Notes under the pieces: model-generated | The model's database searches: none | What the model saw: the letters and a program-made list of their open reading frames with translations, nothing else | What the model was told of the DNA's origin: nothing | Made by a program: the position numbers and the translations under genes | In this document: positions 26,235 to 35,070 of the stretch, piece after piece | Position numbering within the stretch: the stretch's first letter is position 1 | Layout: the number at the start of each line of letters is the position of its first letter | NCBI GenBank assembly: GCA_000353875.1 | Contig: APKF01000063.1 | Span: forward strand, 1 to 42,439 | DNA length: 42,439 bases | Direction of reading: 5' to 3' | Origin: Candidatus Caldatribacterium californiense OP9-cSCG | Lineage (GTDB): Bacteria; Atribacterota; Atribacteria; Atribacterales; Caldatribacteriaceae

Positions 26235-27555
26235 ATGTTAGGTCGAAAGAGCGTCAACGCCCTCAATCACCTTGAGATTGGCCAGTGCGATGTTGTGGAC
26301 CTTGCGGAACAGTTTGGTACTCCTCTTTACGTTTTCGATGAGGAAGAAATCGTGGGGGCGATGAGGGAATACCGGGAGGCCTTTGCCCAGCATTACCCAA
26401 GTTTCCACGTGGCCTACGCGGGCAAGGCTTTCCTCTGTGGGGCAATGTGTCGTCTTGTGGCGCAGGAGGGTCTCTGGCTCGATGTTGTCTCAGGGGGAGA
26501 ATACTTTGTTGCCCGGGGAAGTGGTTTTCCCTGGAACCGCCTGATTTTCCACGGGAACAACAAAACCGATGAGGAGCGTGCCCTGGCGCTTCGGGAGGGT
26601 GTCGGGCGATGGGTTGTGGACGGCTTTGAGGAGCTTGAGTGCCTTCTGGAAGAGAGCAAACAGTACGCCCACGGTAGACTCCCTGTTCTCCTTCGCGTTA
26701 CCCCTGGCGTTGACCCTCACACCCACGCGTACATCACCACAGGAAGGGTTGAGAGTAAATTCGGTTTCCCCCCTTGTTGAGGGAATAGCCGAAAAGGCCT
26801 TCCTCCTTGCAGCATCTTCTCCCCATCTTGACGTTCGAGGGGTACACTGCCACATTGGGTCTCAAATACGGACGCTTGACCCTTTCCTGAAGGCTGTGGA
26901 CATCCTTCTGGAGTTCATGGATGCCCTCCGCAGAAACCACGGTCTTCTGCTTGAAGAGCTCGATCTCGGCGGAGGGCTGGGTGTCCCGTACCTTGATGGG
27001 GAGAAGGGGGATTTCCCCTCAATCCGTTCCTACGTTGAAACACTTACCGGGAAGGTACGGGAGAAATGCCTTTCCCTTTCTTACCCTCTCCCGGTGCTCT
27101 TCGTTGAACCCGGGCGGTCCATTGTCAACACTGCGGGGAGTACAGTATACCGGGTGGGTTTTGTCAAGGAAATTCCCGGAGTCAAAAAATACGTTACCGT
27201 GGACGGCGGTATGACCGACAACCCCCGTCCGGTGCTCTACGGAGCCCGGTACCAGGCACTTTTGGGGAACCGGGTTGAGGGAGGGGAAAAGGAAACGGTA
27301 GCCATTGTGGGGAAGTGTTGTGAGTCAGGAGATGTGCTCATCCCGGAGATTGAACTCCCAAGGGTGAAGAGGGGAGACATTCTGGTTGTTGAAGGGACCG
27401 GTGCCTACAACTATTCCATGGCCTCAAACTACAACCTTATTCCCCGTCCCGGCGTGGTGTTCGTTCGAAATGGCACGGCGCGTCTTGTGGTGCGGCCGGA
27501 GAGCCTGAGCGATCTTTTGCGGAAGGACGTGATTCCTGAGGAGGGAGTAGGGTGA
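26235..27555 (+). CDS. lysA: diaminopimelate decarboxylase, frameshifted at 26768-26773
   Basis: Restored length about 440 residues. Last step to lysine, decarboxylating meso-diaminopimelate with PLP. First frame: YVFDEEEIVGAM, AYAGKAFLC (PLP Lys), HGNNKTDEE, and SKFGFP. The frame then ends at 26780; the other frame resumes LVEGIAEKAFLL, HCHIGSQI, LDLGGGLGVPY, VEPGRSIV and KCCESGD. The break lies in a run of six C (26768-26773); five C rejoins the frames exactly, so one base is probably extra. ATG 26235 follows GGAGG at 26224-26228. The stop overlaps dapB by 4 bases. Confidence 0.9.
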
Positions 27556-28340
27556 TTCGTGTCTGTGTGGTGGGTGCTGCGGGGAAAATGGGGAGAGAAA
27601 TCGTTCGGACTCTGGCTCGGGAGAAGGATTTTGTCCTTGTGGGGGCCTGTGATGTGCAGGAAGTGGGACAGGACGCGGGCGTGCTTTCAGGCGTAGGGCC
27701 TCTGGGCATCCCCATACAGGATGACCTTGAACGTGTCCTTGAGGAGAGTGCTCCTCAGGTTGTCTGTGACTTCACCCATGCCGAGGCTTTGCGGAAGAAC
27801 TTCCCGGTCTTTGTGAAGCACCGTGTGGCCATGGTCATCGGCACAACAGGCCTTACCCAGGATGAGATTCAGAATATACGCCAGGTTGTGGAGAGAGAAC
27901 GGCTTGGGTGTGTGATAGCCCCGAATTTCGCCATCGGAGCGGTGCTCATGATGTACTTTGCCCGGGTTGCTGCGCCTTTCTTCCAGGCGGTGGAGGTTAT
28001 TGAGTACCATCATCCCCAAAAGAAGGACGCTCCTTCGGGTACAGCCCTCAAAACCATTGAAGGGATGGATTCCGGGCATTTCATGACCCCTGAGGGTCAG
28101 GAACTCGTTGCGGGAGCCCGGGGTGGAATGTATCGGGGGGTACGGGTTCACAGTGTTCGCCTTCCGGGCTTTGTGGCCCATCAGGAGGTGATTTTCGGCG
28201 GAGAAGGGCAGATTTTGACCATTCGCCATGACTCACTCAGCCGTTCCTCCTTCATGCCGGGGGTACTGCTGGCACTCCGGAAGGTCTGTGAAGCCCCGCA
28301 ATTCTACTACGGTCTTGAAAGCATTCTGGGGCTCGAATAG
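27552..28340 (+). CDS. dapB: 4-hydroxy-tetrahydrodipicolinate reductase
   Basis: 262 residues, complete. Reduces the DapA product to tetrahydrodipicolinate. Nucleotide-binding VCVVGAAGKMGREIV at the start, VIGTTGL, APNFAIGAVLMM, the catalytic-region EYHHPQKKDAPSGTA and the closing GFVAHQEVIFGGEGQ. GTG start at 27552 overlaps the lysA stop. dapF follows after 10 bases with GGGGGGAGA before it. Confidence 0.97.
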   Translation: MIRVCVVGAAGKMGREIVRTLAREKDFVLVGACDVQEVGQDAGVLSGVGPLGIPIQDDLERVLEESAPQVVCDFTHAEALRKNFPVFVKHRVAMVIGTTGLTQDEIQNIRQVVERERLGCVIAPNFAIGAVLMMYFARVAAPFFQAVEVIEYHHPQKKDAPSGTALKTIEGMDSGHFMTPEGQELVAGARGGMYRGVRVHSVRLPGFVAHQEVIFGGEGQILTIRHDSLSRSSFMPGVLLALRKVCEAPQFYYGLESILGLE

Positions 28341-28350
28341 GGGGGAGACG

Positions 28351-29208
28351 ATGCGCTTTGTGAAGATGCACGGTCTGGGCAACGATTTCCTCCTCTGCAC
28401 TCCAGAGATGCTTGGTGGTATCGTCCTTTCTCCTGATGTGGTCCGAAAGCTCTGTGACCGCCATTTCGGTGTTGGGGCCGACGGGGTCATTGAGGTTTTG
28501 CCCTCAGAGGTTGCAGATGTGCGCATGCGCATCTTCAACGCCGACGGAAGCGAGGCGGAGATGTGCGGCAACGGCATCCGGTGTCTGGCAAAGTTTGCCT
28601 TTGAACGGGGAATGGTGACAAAGGAAACCTTTCGGGTGGAGACGAAGGCGGGTATCGTCGTTCCCAGGGTCATCACCGAGGGGGATCGGGTTGTGAGGGT
28701 GGTTGTGGACATGGGGGAACCTCGCTTTCGTCCTCAGGAGATTCCTGTGGGTGTTCCGGAAGAGTCCGCACTGCATGTAGCCGTCACGATCGATGGTCGG
28801 GAATTCATGCTTAGCGCAGTCTCTGTGGGAAATCCTCACGCAGTGATTTTTGAGCTTCCGGAAAACTGGGAACACTTTGGATCGCTCATTGAGCACCACC
28901 CGCTCTTCCCTCAGCGGACGAACGTGGAGTTTGTGGAGGTCCTCAGCCCGAAAGAGGTGAAGGTGAAGGTGTGGGAACGGGGAGTGGGGGCAACTCTGGC
29001 GTGTGGTACCGGGGCCTGTGCAGTGGTGGCGGCAGGCGTTGCCCGGGGTGTGCTCGAACGGAGAGTCCTCGTGCATCTCCCCGGTGGGACACTCACCGTG
29101 GCATGGGGAGAGGATGGCCATCTCTACCTTGAAGGGCCGGCCGAAGAGGTCTTTGAAGCTCGTCTTCTTAAGGAGGCGGTGGACGCGTGGATGTTGCCCA
29201 GCGTATAA
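28351..29208 (+). CDS. dapF: diaminopimelate epimerase
   Basis: 285 residues from ATG 28351; the longer open frame upstream covers dapB and is rejected. Interconverts LL- and meso-diaminopimelate without cofactor. Both active-site cysteines are in their motifs: EMCGNGIRCLAKF and ACGTGACAVVAAG. The N-terminus KMHGLGNDFLL is typical. The 3' end overlaps dapL by 22 bases. Confidence 0.97.
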   Translation: MRFVKMHGLGNDFLLCTPEMLGGIVLSPDVVRKLCDRHFGVGADGVIEVLPSEVADVRMRIFNADGSEAEMCGNGIRCLAKFAFERGMVTKETFRVETKAGIVVPRVITEGDRVVRVVVDMGEPRFRPQEIPVGVPEESALHVAVTIDGREFMLSAVSVGNPHAVIFELPENWEHFGSLIEHHPLFPQRTNVEFVEVLSPKEVKVKVWERGVGATLACGTGACAVVAAGVARGVLERRVLVHLPGGTLTVAWGEDGHLYLEGPAEEVFEARLLKEAVDAWMLPSV

Positions 29209-30350
29209 AGAATCTCCCTCCTTATCTTTTTGCGGAAATCGAGAAGAAAATTGCCCGGGCAAGGGAAGAGGGGAAAGATATCATCGACCTTGGCATCGGG
29301 GATCCGGATTTGCCAACCCCGGGTTTCCTCGTGGAACGGATGTGTCAGGAAGTGCGGAATCCCGAGAATCACCGGTATCCCTCGTATCGGGGGCTCTATG
29401 CCTTTCGGGAGGCGGTAGCCTCCTGGTACAGGAGGCGCTTTGGGGTTCTCCTTGACCCGGACCGGGAAGTCGTGGCGCTTATCGGCTCGAAAGAGGGCAT
29501 TGCCCACTTTCCCTGGTGTGTGGTGGACCCCGGTGACCTTGTTCTGGCCAGTGACCCGGGGTACCCCGTGTACAAGATTGGTACCTTGCTCGCCGGAGGT
29601 GTTCCTCTCCCGCTGCCCCTTCTTCCCGGTAACCAATTTCTTCCCGACTTTTCGGCCTTTCCTGAGAGCCTTCTGGAGCGGGTGAAGCTCGTCTTTCTGA
29701 ACTATCCCAACAACCCCACTTCGAGTACGGCTCCTCATGAATTCTTCCAGGAGGTCGTTCGTCTTGCCCATCGGTTTGGCTTCATCATTGCCCATGATCT
29801 GGCGTACTCGGAGATTAGCTTTGATGGGTACAGGGCTCCTTCGATTCTCGAGGTTGAAGGAGCAAAGGAAGTGGCCATTGAGTTCCACTCTCTCTCCAAA
29901 ATGTGCAACATGACCGGATGGAGAATCGGCTTTGCCGTAGGCAATGCCAGACTCATCGAGGCCCTGGGACGGGTGAAAACCAATATTGATTCGGGGATTT
30001 TCAACGCCATTCAGTGGGTGGGTGTGGAAGCCCTGGCAAGAGTCGAGGAAGCCCTGGAGGGTATTATCCCCGTGTATACGGAGCGGCGAAACCTTGTAGT
30101 GGAAACCCTGCGGGCCCTTGGGTTTGATCTTCCCTATCCCAGGGCGACCTTCTATGTCTGGATTCCCGTGCCTTCAGGGTTCACTTCGCTGAGCTTTGCG
30201 GAGTTTCTCCTTGATCGGGCGCAGGTGGTGGTGACGCCGGGTGTGGGATTTGGGAAGTACGGTGAAGGGTTTGTACGCATTTCCCTTACAACGCCCTCTT
30301 TGAGGCTCAAAGAGGCAATGGAGCGAATAGTCCACGCTCTGGGCGGGTGA
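29187..30350 (+). CDS. dapL: LL-diaminopimelate aminotransferase
   Basis: 387 residues. Converts tetrahydrodipicolinate directly to LL-diaminopimelate using glutamate, bypassing the succinyl and acetyl steps. Class I/II aminotransferase with NLPPYLFAEIEKK and DIIDLGIGDPDLPTP at the start, NYPNNPTSSTA, and the PLP-Lys site SLSKMCNMTGWRIGFAVGN. The first 50 residues are the DapL pattern; the dap neighbourhood supports this over a general aspartate aminotransferase. GTG start at 29187 after AAGGAGG (29170-29176), inside dapF. Confidence 0.92.
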   Translation: MDVAQRIKNLPPYLFAEIEKKIARAREEGKDIIDLGIGDPDLPTPGFLVERMCQEVRNPENHRYPSYRGLYAFREAVASWYRRRFGVLLDPDREVVALIGSKEGIAHFPWCVVDPGDLVLASDPGYPVYKIGTLLAGGVPLPLPLLPGNQFLPDFSAFPESLLERVKLVFLNYPNNPTSSTAPHEFFQEVVRLAHRFGFIIAHDLAYSEISFDGYRAPSILEVEGAKEVAIEFHSLSKMCNMTGWRIGFAVGNARLIEALGRVKTNIDSGIFNAIQWVGVEALARVEEALEGIIPVYTERRNLVVETLRALGFDLPYPRATFYVWIPVPSGFTSLSFAEFLLDRAQVVVTPGVGFGKYGEGFVRISLTTPSLRLKEAMERIVHALGG

Positions 30351-30355
30351 GATTC

Positions 30356-31583
30356 ATGCGCATCGTTGTCCAGAAGTTTGGAGGAACATCGGTTCACACA
30401 CGGGAACTCCGGGAGAAAGCAGCAATGAAGGTGAAGGAGGCTCATGAGGAGGGCTTTGCTCCCGTTGTGGTCGTGTCAGCCATGGGAAGGAAGGGGGCTC
30501 CATACGCCACCGACACCCTGATTGCCCTGGCCCAGGAGGAGTTCCCGGAAATTGATGCTCGGAATCTCGATCTTCTCCTCTCCTGTGGGGAGATCATCTC
30601 CTCGGTCATCATGGTCCAGGCCCTTCGTCGGGTGGGCCTTCGGGCTGTTGCTCTCACCGGGGGACAGGCGGGGATCATCACCAATAAGTCCTTCGGCGAT
30701 GCCACCGTCATTCGGGTTGAACCGGAGCGGATTACAAAGTACCTCAAGGATGGGTATGTGGCTGTCGTGGCGGGTTTTCAGGGAGTCACAGAGGACGGGG
30801 AAATCACCACCCTCGGCCGGGGGGGGGAGTGACACTACGGCTGTGGTTTTAGGAGTTGCCCTCCAGGCGGATTACGTCGACATTTTCACCGATGTTGAAG
30901 GGGTGATGACCGCCGATCCCCGGATCGTTCCCGAGGCCCAGATCCTTAAGGGGCTCACGTATACGGAGGCTGCGGAGATCGTCCAGCAGGGGGCAAAGGT
31001 CATCCACCACAAGGCTATGGATGTTGCTCGGGAATATCGGATTCCTATCCGGGTGCGCAGTCTGAGTGACGAGGGGAAGGGGACGCTGATCTGCGACATC
31101 CAGACCCTTGTGCGGGAAGGCCTGCGGGTCCTCTCTCATGAAAGGCCCGTGTACAGTATTGCTTATCGAAGAGGACTGGCACAGTTTCGGGTGGGCTTTG
31201 GAGGCCATCCGGAGCTCAAGCTCCGACTCTTTCAGGCGCTTGCCGAACACGGGGTGAGTATCGACCTTATCAACCTCTTCCCCGAGAGCACGGCTTTTGT
31301 TGTGGACGAGAAGGTTAAGGAGAAAGTGCAGACAATCCTCTCCCGGGAAGGGTTCCTTTTTGAAATGACCTCACCCTGTGCCAAGGTTTCTCTGGTGGGT
31401 TCTGGAATGGCCGACCGCCCTGGAGTGATGTCCCAGGTGGTGGAGGCTCTGAGGGGTGCTGGAATCGAAATTCTCCAGACTAGCGACTCCCATGTGACCA
31501 TTTCCTGTCTTGTGGCTGAAAAGGACATGGAGCAAGCCATAAGGGCGCTCCATCGGAAATTTCAGCTTGACGAGCTCTGCTAA
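30356..31583 (+). CDS. lysC: aspartate kinase, frameshifted at 30819-30827
   Basis: Restored length about 408 residues. First step of the aspartate family. Kinase start IVVQKFGGTSV, LLLSCGEIISS, LTGGQAGIITN, then TLGRGG. The frame ends at 30832, while the neighbouring frame resumes SDTTAVVLGVAL, YTDVEGVMTADPR-type sequence, and two C-terminal ACT domains (KVSLVGSGMADRPGVMSQVV). The break is in a run of nine G (30819-30827); eight G gives GRGGSDTTA, so one base is probably extra. ACT domains suggest feedback by lysine or threonine. ATG 30356 chosen over GTG 30347. Confidence 0.9.
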
Positions 31584-31596
31584 AAGGGGGGAAAGC

Positions 31597-32493
31597 ATGG
31601 AGGGATACTTTGGTCGCCTGATCACGGCGGTGGTGACTCCTTTTGATGAGCGGGGGGAAATCAACGAGCCAGTTTTTCGCCGGCTTTTGAGATTCTTGGT
31701 GGAGAACGGCTCTGACGGAGTGGTGGTTGCGGGCACAACCGGAGAAGCTCCGGTGCTTTCGGAGGAAGAAAAGTTGCGGCTTTTCGATCTTGCCTTGGAG
31801 GAAATCGGAGGAGTAGCAAAGGTCATCGCGGGGACGTGCACGTACAACACCCGGGAATCGATACACCTTTCCCGGGAAGCCGAAAAGCTCGGTGTCCATG
31901 GGATTCTTGCCGTTGCTCCCTATTACAATCGTCCGCCCCAGGAGGGTCTGTACCGGCATTTCCGGGCCATTGCTGAGGCGGTAAGTCTCCCCATTATGCT
32001 CTATAATATCCCCTCCCGTACGGGCGTGAACATTGAGCCGGAAACGGTTGCCCGTCTTGCGGAAATCGGCAACATCGTGGCACTGAAAGAGGCTTCAGGA
32101 AGCCCGGACCAGCTTTCGCGCCTTGCCATGCTCCTTCCTCAGGGGTTTTCACTGTACAGCGGAGACGACAACATGACCCTTGTGGTGCTTGCCTTAGGAG
32201 GCGTGGGAGTGGTAAGTGTAGCTTCCCACCTTGTGGGGCAGGACATCAAGCAGATGATTCTGGCCTTTGAGGAGGGGAAAGTGGAAGAGGCGAGAGCCAT
32301 CCATCTTCGCCTCTATCCCCTTTTCAGGGCGCTTTTCCTCTCCACGAACCCCATTCCCGTGAAGCGGGCCCTGAATCTTTTGGGGTTTGAGGTTGGAGAG
32401 GCTCGACCGCCGCTCTGCCCTCTAGAAAAGGAGAAGGAAGAGAAGCTCCTTGGGATTCTGCACGAGCTGGGTCTTGTTGCATCACGCGTCTGA
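31597..32493 (+). CDS. dapA: 4-hydroxy-tetrahydrodipicolinate synthase
   Basis: 298 residues from ATG 31597 after AAGGGGGGAAAG. Condenses aspartate semialdehyde with pyruvate. Motifs: ITAVVTPFD, AGTTGEAPVLSEEEK, the catalytic Tyr in LYNIPSRTG, and the Schiff-base Lys in VALKEASGSP. Complete. It closes the lysA-dapB-dapF-dapL-lysC-dapA block; only asd is missing for a full route from aspartate. The arg T-box begins 45 bases after its stop. Confidence 0.97.
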   Translation: MEGYFGRLITAVVTPFDERGEINEPVFRRLLRFLVENGSDGVVVAGTTGEAPVLSEEEKLRLFDLALEEIGGVAKVIAGTCTYNTRESIHLSREAEKLGVHGILAVAPYYNRPPQEGLYRHFRAIAEAVSLPIMLYNIPSRTGVNIEPETVARLAEIGNIVALKEASGSPDQLSRLAMLLPQGFSLYSGDDNMTLVVLALGGVGVVSVASHLVGQDIKQMILAFEEGKVEEARAIHLRLYPLFRALFLSTNPIPVKRALNLLGFEVGEARPPLCPLEKEKEEKLLGILHELGLVASRV

Positions 32494-32537
32494 GGTTTTT
32501 TCTTCTACCGGGAGAAATACAGAGGACAAGAAGGAAA

Positions 32538-32774
32538 GGCGATGAATGGGAGGCGGTCACGGGAGAGGTGCAGCGAGGGGGAGAAGGTGGAAGTCCCCTC
32601 CTCGTCCCGGGATGTTGCGAGAGCCCATGAGCCGAGCCCGAAGCACGGGGCAAACACCCCAAGTAGGGTGTTCCGGGATTTCCCGTTACCAGAGTGAGTG
32701 GAGCAGGGTGGCACCGTGCGGTATGTGCCGCACCCCTGCAGAAGGCCTCGTCGTCCGGCGGGGTCTTTTTCTTT
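32538..32774 (+). promoter_or_regulatory. T-box leader with arginine (AGA) specifier, upstream of argC
   Basis: The 300 bases between dapA and argC hold a T-box that senses uncharged tRNA. Stem I base GGC (32538-32540) pairs GCC (32631-32633), with the kink-turn strands GATGA (32541-32545) and GA (32629-32630), then ATGGG (32546-32550) pairs CCCAT (32624-32628). The triplet one base before that helix, 32620-32622, is AGA, an arginine codon. Stem III is AACACCC (32653-32659) with GGGTGTT (32666-32672). The antiterminator is textbook: GCAGGG (32703-32708)/CCCTGC (32734-32739), the seven-base bulge TGGCACC (32709-32715), and GTGCGG (32716-32721)/CCGCAC (32728-32733). TGGC predicts a G discriminator base on the tRNA. 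The middle of Stem I was not resolved by hand. No clear promoter lies before it. Confidence 0.94.
32732..32774 (+). terminator. intrinsic terminator of the arginine T-box
   Basis: ACCCC (32732-32736) pairs with GGGGT (32760-32764), with an inner GCC (32745-32747)/GGC (32757-32759) helix, followed by the T-rich CTTTTTCTTT (32765-32774). It shares bases 32732-32739 with the antiterminator, so the two folds exclude each other, as a T-box needs. The hand-drawn stem is interrupted by a bulge, so the exact pairing is provisional. Confidence 0.75.
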
Positions 32775-32792
32775 CGGAAGGGAGTGAAGAAG

Positions 32793-33824
32793 ATGGTGCG
32801 GGTTGGGATTCTTGGAGGTACAGGATACACCGGTCTTGAGCTTCTCCGGATTCTTGCCGGTCATCCTGAGGTGGAGATTTCCTGGGTCCACAGTGAGCGT
32901 TTTTCAGGAATGTCCCTTGAAGGGTACTGTCCGGCGTGGCAGAAACGGGTTACCCTTGTGATTTCGGGCCAGGAGGTTCTCGATCGTGCCCGGGAGGTCG
33001 ATGTGGTCTTCACGGCCCTTCCCCATGGGGTAGCCATGGAGTACGTTCCGGGACTCCTTGAGGTCACTCGGGTTATCGACTTGAGTGCGGATTTCCGGTT
33101 CCGGTGCAGGGAGACCTACGAGCAGTGGTACGGCATTCCCCATAAAGCTCCCCATCTTCTCGAAGAGGCCGTATACGGTCTCCCCGAAATTTACCGGGAA
33201 CGCATTCGCACGGCACGTCTTGTTGCGAATCCGGGGTGTTATCCTACCTCGGTCATCATTCCTCTTTTTCCTTTACTCCGGGAAGGACTCATTGTGCCTC
33301 CGATTGTCGTGGATAGTAAATCCGGCGTCTCCGGGGCTGGAAAGAAGGCCAGTGAAGATCTGCACTTCTGTGAGGTTGACGAGAACCTCCGGGCCTACAA
33401 CATCGGAACACACCGGCATGGTCCCGAGATTGCGGAGCAGCTCTCAGCCCTTGGAGGGAAAGCAAGCGAGGTGTACTTCGTCCCCCACCTCCTCCCCGTG
33501 AAGAGGGGGATTCTGAGCACGATGTACATCACCCTGGCGAAGGAGGTGTCCGAGGAGGACCTTTTGATCCTCTGGGAGCAGGCTTTTTCGGAGGAACCCT
33601 GGGTGAGGGTCTTTCCCCGGGGTCGTTTCCCCGAGCTGAAGTGGGTGGTGGGCTCAAACTTCATCGACCTGGGTCTAAGAAAAGTTGGAGCGCGAAACGT
33701 CGTCGTCGTTTCGGCCATTGACAACCTCACCAAGGGGGCTTCGGGTCAGGCGGTGCAGAATCTCAACGTTATGTTCGGCATCGACGAGCGAGTGGGTCTT
33801 CCTGGGGGAGTCCTCTACCCATGA
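32793..33824 (+). CDS. argC: N-acetyl-gamma-glutamyl-phosphate reductase
   Basis: 343 residues from ATG 32793, just below the T-box terminator; the longer open frame upstream runs through the leader and is rejected. Third step of arginine synthesis. Nucleotide-binding VGILGGTGYTGLELLRIL, DLSADFRF, the catalytic Cys in ANPGCYPTS, and SGVSGAGKKASEDLHF. GGGAG precedes the start. First gene of the arg block controlled by the T-box. Confidence 0.97.
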   Translation: MVRVGILGGTGYTGLELLRILAGHPEVEISWVHSERFSGMSLEGYCPAWQKRVTLVISGQEVLDRAREVDVVFTALPHGVAMEYVPGLLEVTRVIDLSADFRFRCRETYEQWYGIPHKAPHLLEEAVYGLPEIYRERIRTARLVANPGCYPTSVIIPLFPLLREGLIVPPIVVDSKSGVSGAGKKASEDLHFCEVDENLRAYNIGTHRHGPEIAEQLSALGGKASEVYFVPHLLPVKRGILSTMYITLAKEVSEEDLLILWEQAFSEEPWVRVFPRGRFPELKWVVGSNFIDLGLRKVGARNVVVVSAIDNLTKGASGQAVQNLNVMFGIDERVGLPGGVLYP

Positions 33825-33838
33825 GGAGGTTTGAAAAG

Positions 33839-35053
33839 ATGCAGGAGCGTTTTTCCATCCTTGAGGAAGGACTGGATGCGGTTCTGGGGTTTTCGTCCTT
33901 TGGCATTCACTGCGGTATCAAGAAGGAGAAAAATGACCTTGCGGTGATCCTTTCGGAGACCCCTGCTGTTGCGGCGGGGATGTTCACGAAAAACGAGGTG
34001 AAGGCGGCACCGGTTCTCGTCACGAAGCGACACCTGGAAAGGAGGGGTCACCTCCAGCTTGTGGTTGTGAATAGCGGTGTGGCCAATGCGTGCACCGGCA
34101 AAAAGGGGGAGGAGGACGCTGAGTGGGTGGCAGAAAAGGCAGCACAGTACTTCGGCATCCCGAGTGTTGATCTTGTTGCCGTGGCCTCCACCGGGGTCAT
34201 CGGAGAGTTCCTCCCCCTTGAGAGAATCGACGAGGGACTGCGGCGCCTTGCGGCGATTCTCCCGGAGAAAAAATCGAGTCGGGAAACTGCCAAGGCCATC
34301 ATGACTACCGACACCTTTCCCAAAGAACGGGCTGTCGCGTTCTCCGCCGGTGGACGGACGGTTCACCTTGCGGGTATTGCGAAGGGGGCCGGGATGATCC
34401 GGCCAAACCTTGCAACCATGCTGGCTTTTCTCATCACCGATGCCGCACTTTCCCGTGAGGATCTTGAGAGGTTACTCCGTGAGGCGGTGGACAGGAGTTT
34501 CCATCGGGTGACTGTGGACGGGGACACGAGCACCAATGACATGGTCTTGCTTTTGGCCAACGGGAAAAGCGGAGTGTTCCTTGAGGACTCTTCAGGTCTT
34601 TCCCTCTTTCGTGAGGCGCTCTTTTTCGTGTGTGAGGAGCTTGCCAGGGACCTTGCCCGGGATGGGGAAGGGGCGACCAAGTTCGTGACGGTCAGCGTGT
34701 GGGAAGCCCGGAGCGAAGAAGAGGCGAAGCGCTGCGCCTTCACCATTGCGGAATCGCCCCTTGTGAAAACTGCGCTTTTTGGTGAGGATCCGAACTGGGG
34801 ACGCATCATGGCTGCCCTGGGGCGGAGTGGTGTCCCTCTGGACCTTTCGAGAATTCACGTTTTCCTCAACGGTGTCCCCTGTGTGCGCTGGGGGATGCGG
34901 GCGAAAGAGGCATCACGGGAAGAACTCAGGAGGGTCATGGGCCGGAAAGAGATCACCATTGATGTTCATCTGGGACTCGGAGATGCCTCCTTTAGTGTTT
35001 GGACCTGTGACCTTTCCCTCGATTACGTGCGTATCAATAGCCGCTATAGCTAA
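33839..35053 (+). CDS. argJ: glutamate N-acetyltransferase / ornithine acetyltransferase
   Basis: 404 residues from ATG 33839, 8 bases after GAGGAGG; ATG 33821, overlapping the argC stop, is also possible. Moves acetyl from acetylornithine to glutamate, recycling the acetyl group. The self-cleavage motif is KGAGMIRPNLATMLAFL with nucleophile Thr193. Whether it can also use acetyl-CoA (bifunctional form) cannot be told from sequence alone; no argA is in view, which would fit the bifunctional form. Confidence 0.96.
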   Translation: MQERFSILEEGLDAVLGFSSFGIHCGIKKEKNDLAVILSETPAVAAGMFTKNEVKAAPVLVTKRHLERRGHLQLVVVNSGVANACTGKKGEEDAEWVAEKAAQYFGIPSVDLVAVASTGVIGEFLPLERIDEGLRRLAAILPEKKSSRETAKAIMTTDTFPKERAVAFSAGGRTVHLAGIAKGAGMIRPNLATMLAFLITDAALSREDLERLLREAVDRSFHRVTVDGDTSTNDMVLLLANGKSGVFLEDSSGLSLFREALFFVCEELARDLARDGEGATKFVTVSVWEARSEEEAKRCAFTIAESPLVKTALFGEDPNWGRIMAALGRSGVPLDLSRIHVFLNGVPCVRWGMRAKEASREELRRVMGRKEITIDVHLGLGDASFSVWTCDLSLDYVRINSRYS

Positions 35054-35070
35054 GGCAAGGGGGAGTTCCC

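Noticed and set aside
24800-30827. Programmed ribosomal frameshifting in dnaB, lysA and lysC
   Set aside because: The breaks need different single-base corrections at plain homopolymers, with no stimulatory structure or slippery heptamer pattern and no known precedent in these families; read error is simpler.
32494-32510. Terminator for dapA at the GGTTTTTTCTTCT run
   Set aside because: A T run follows the stop codon but I could not draw a GC-rich hairpin in front of it.
32538-32774. Small protein gene in the dapA-argC gap
   Set aside because: Open frames run through the region, but the bases are fully explained by the T-box fold and no convincing start with a ribosome site is present.
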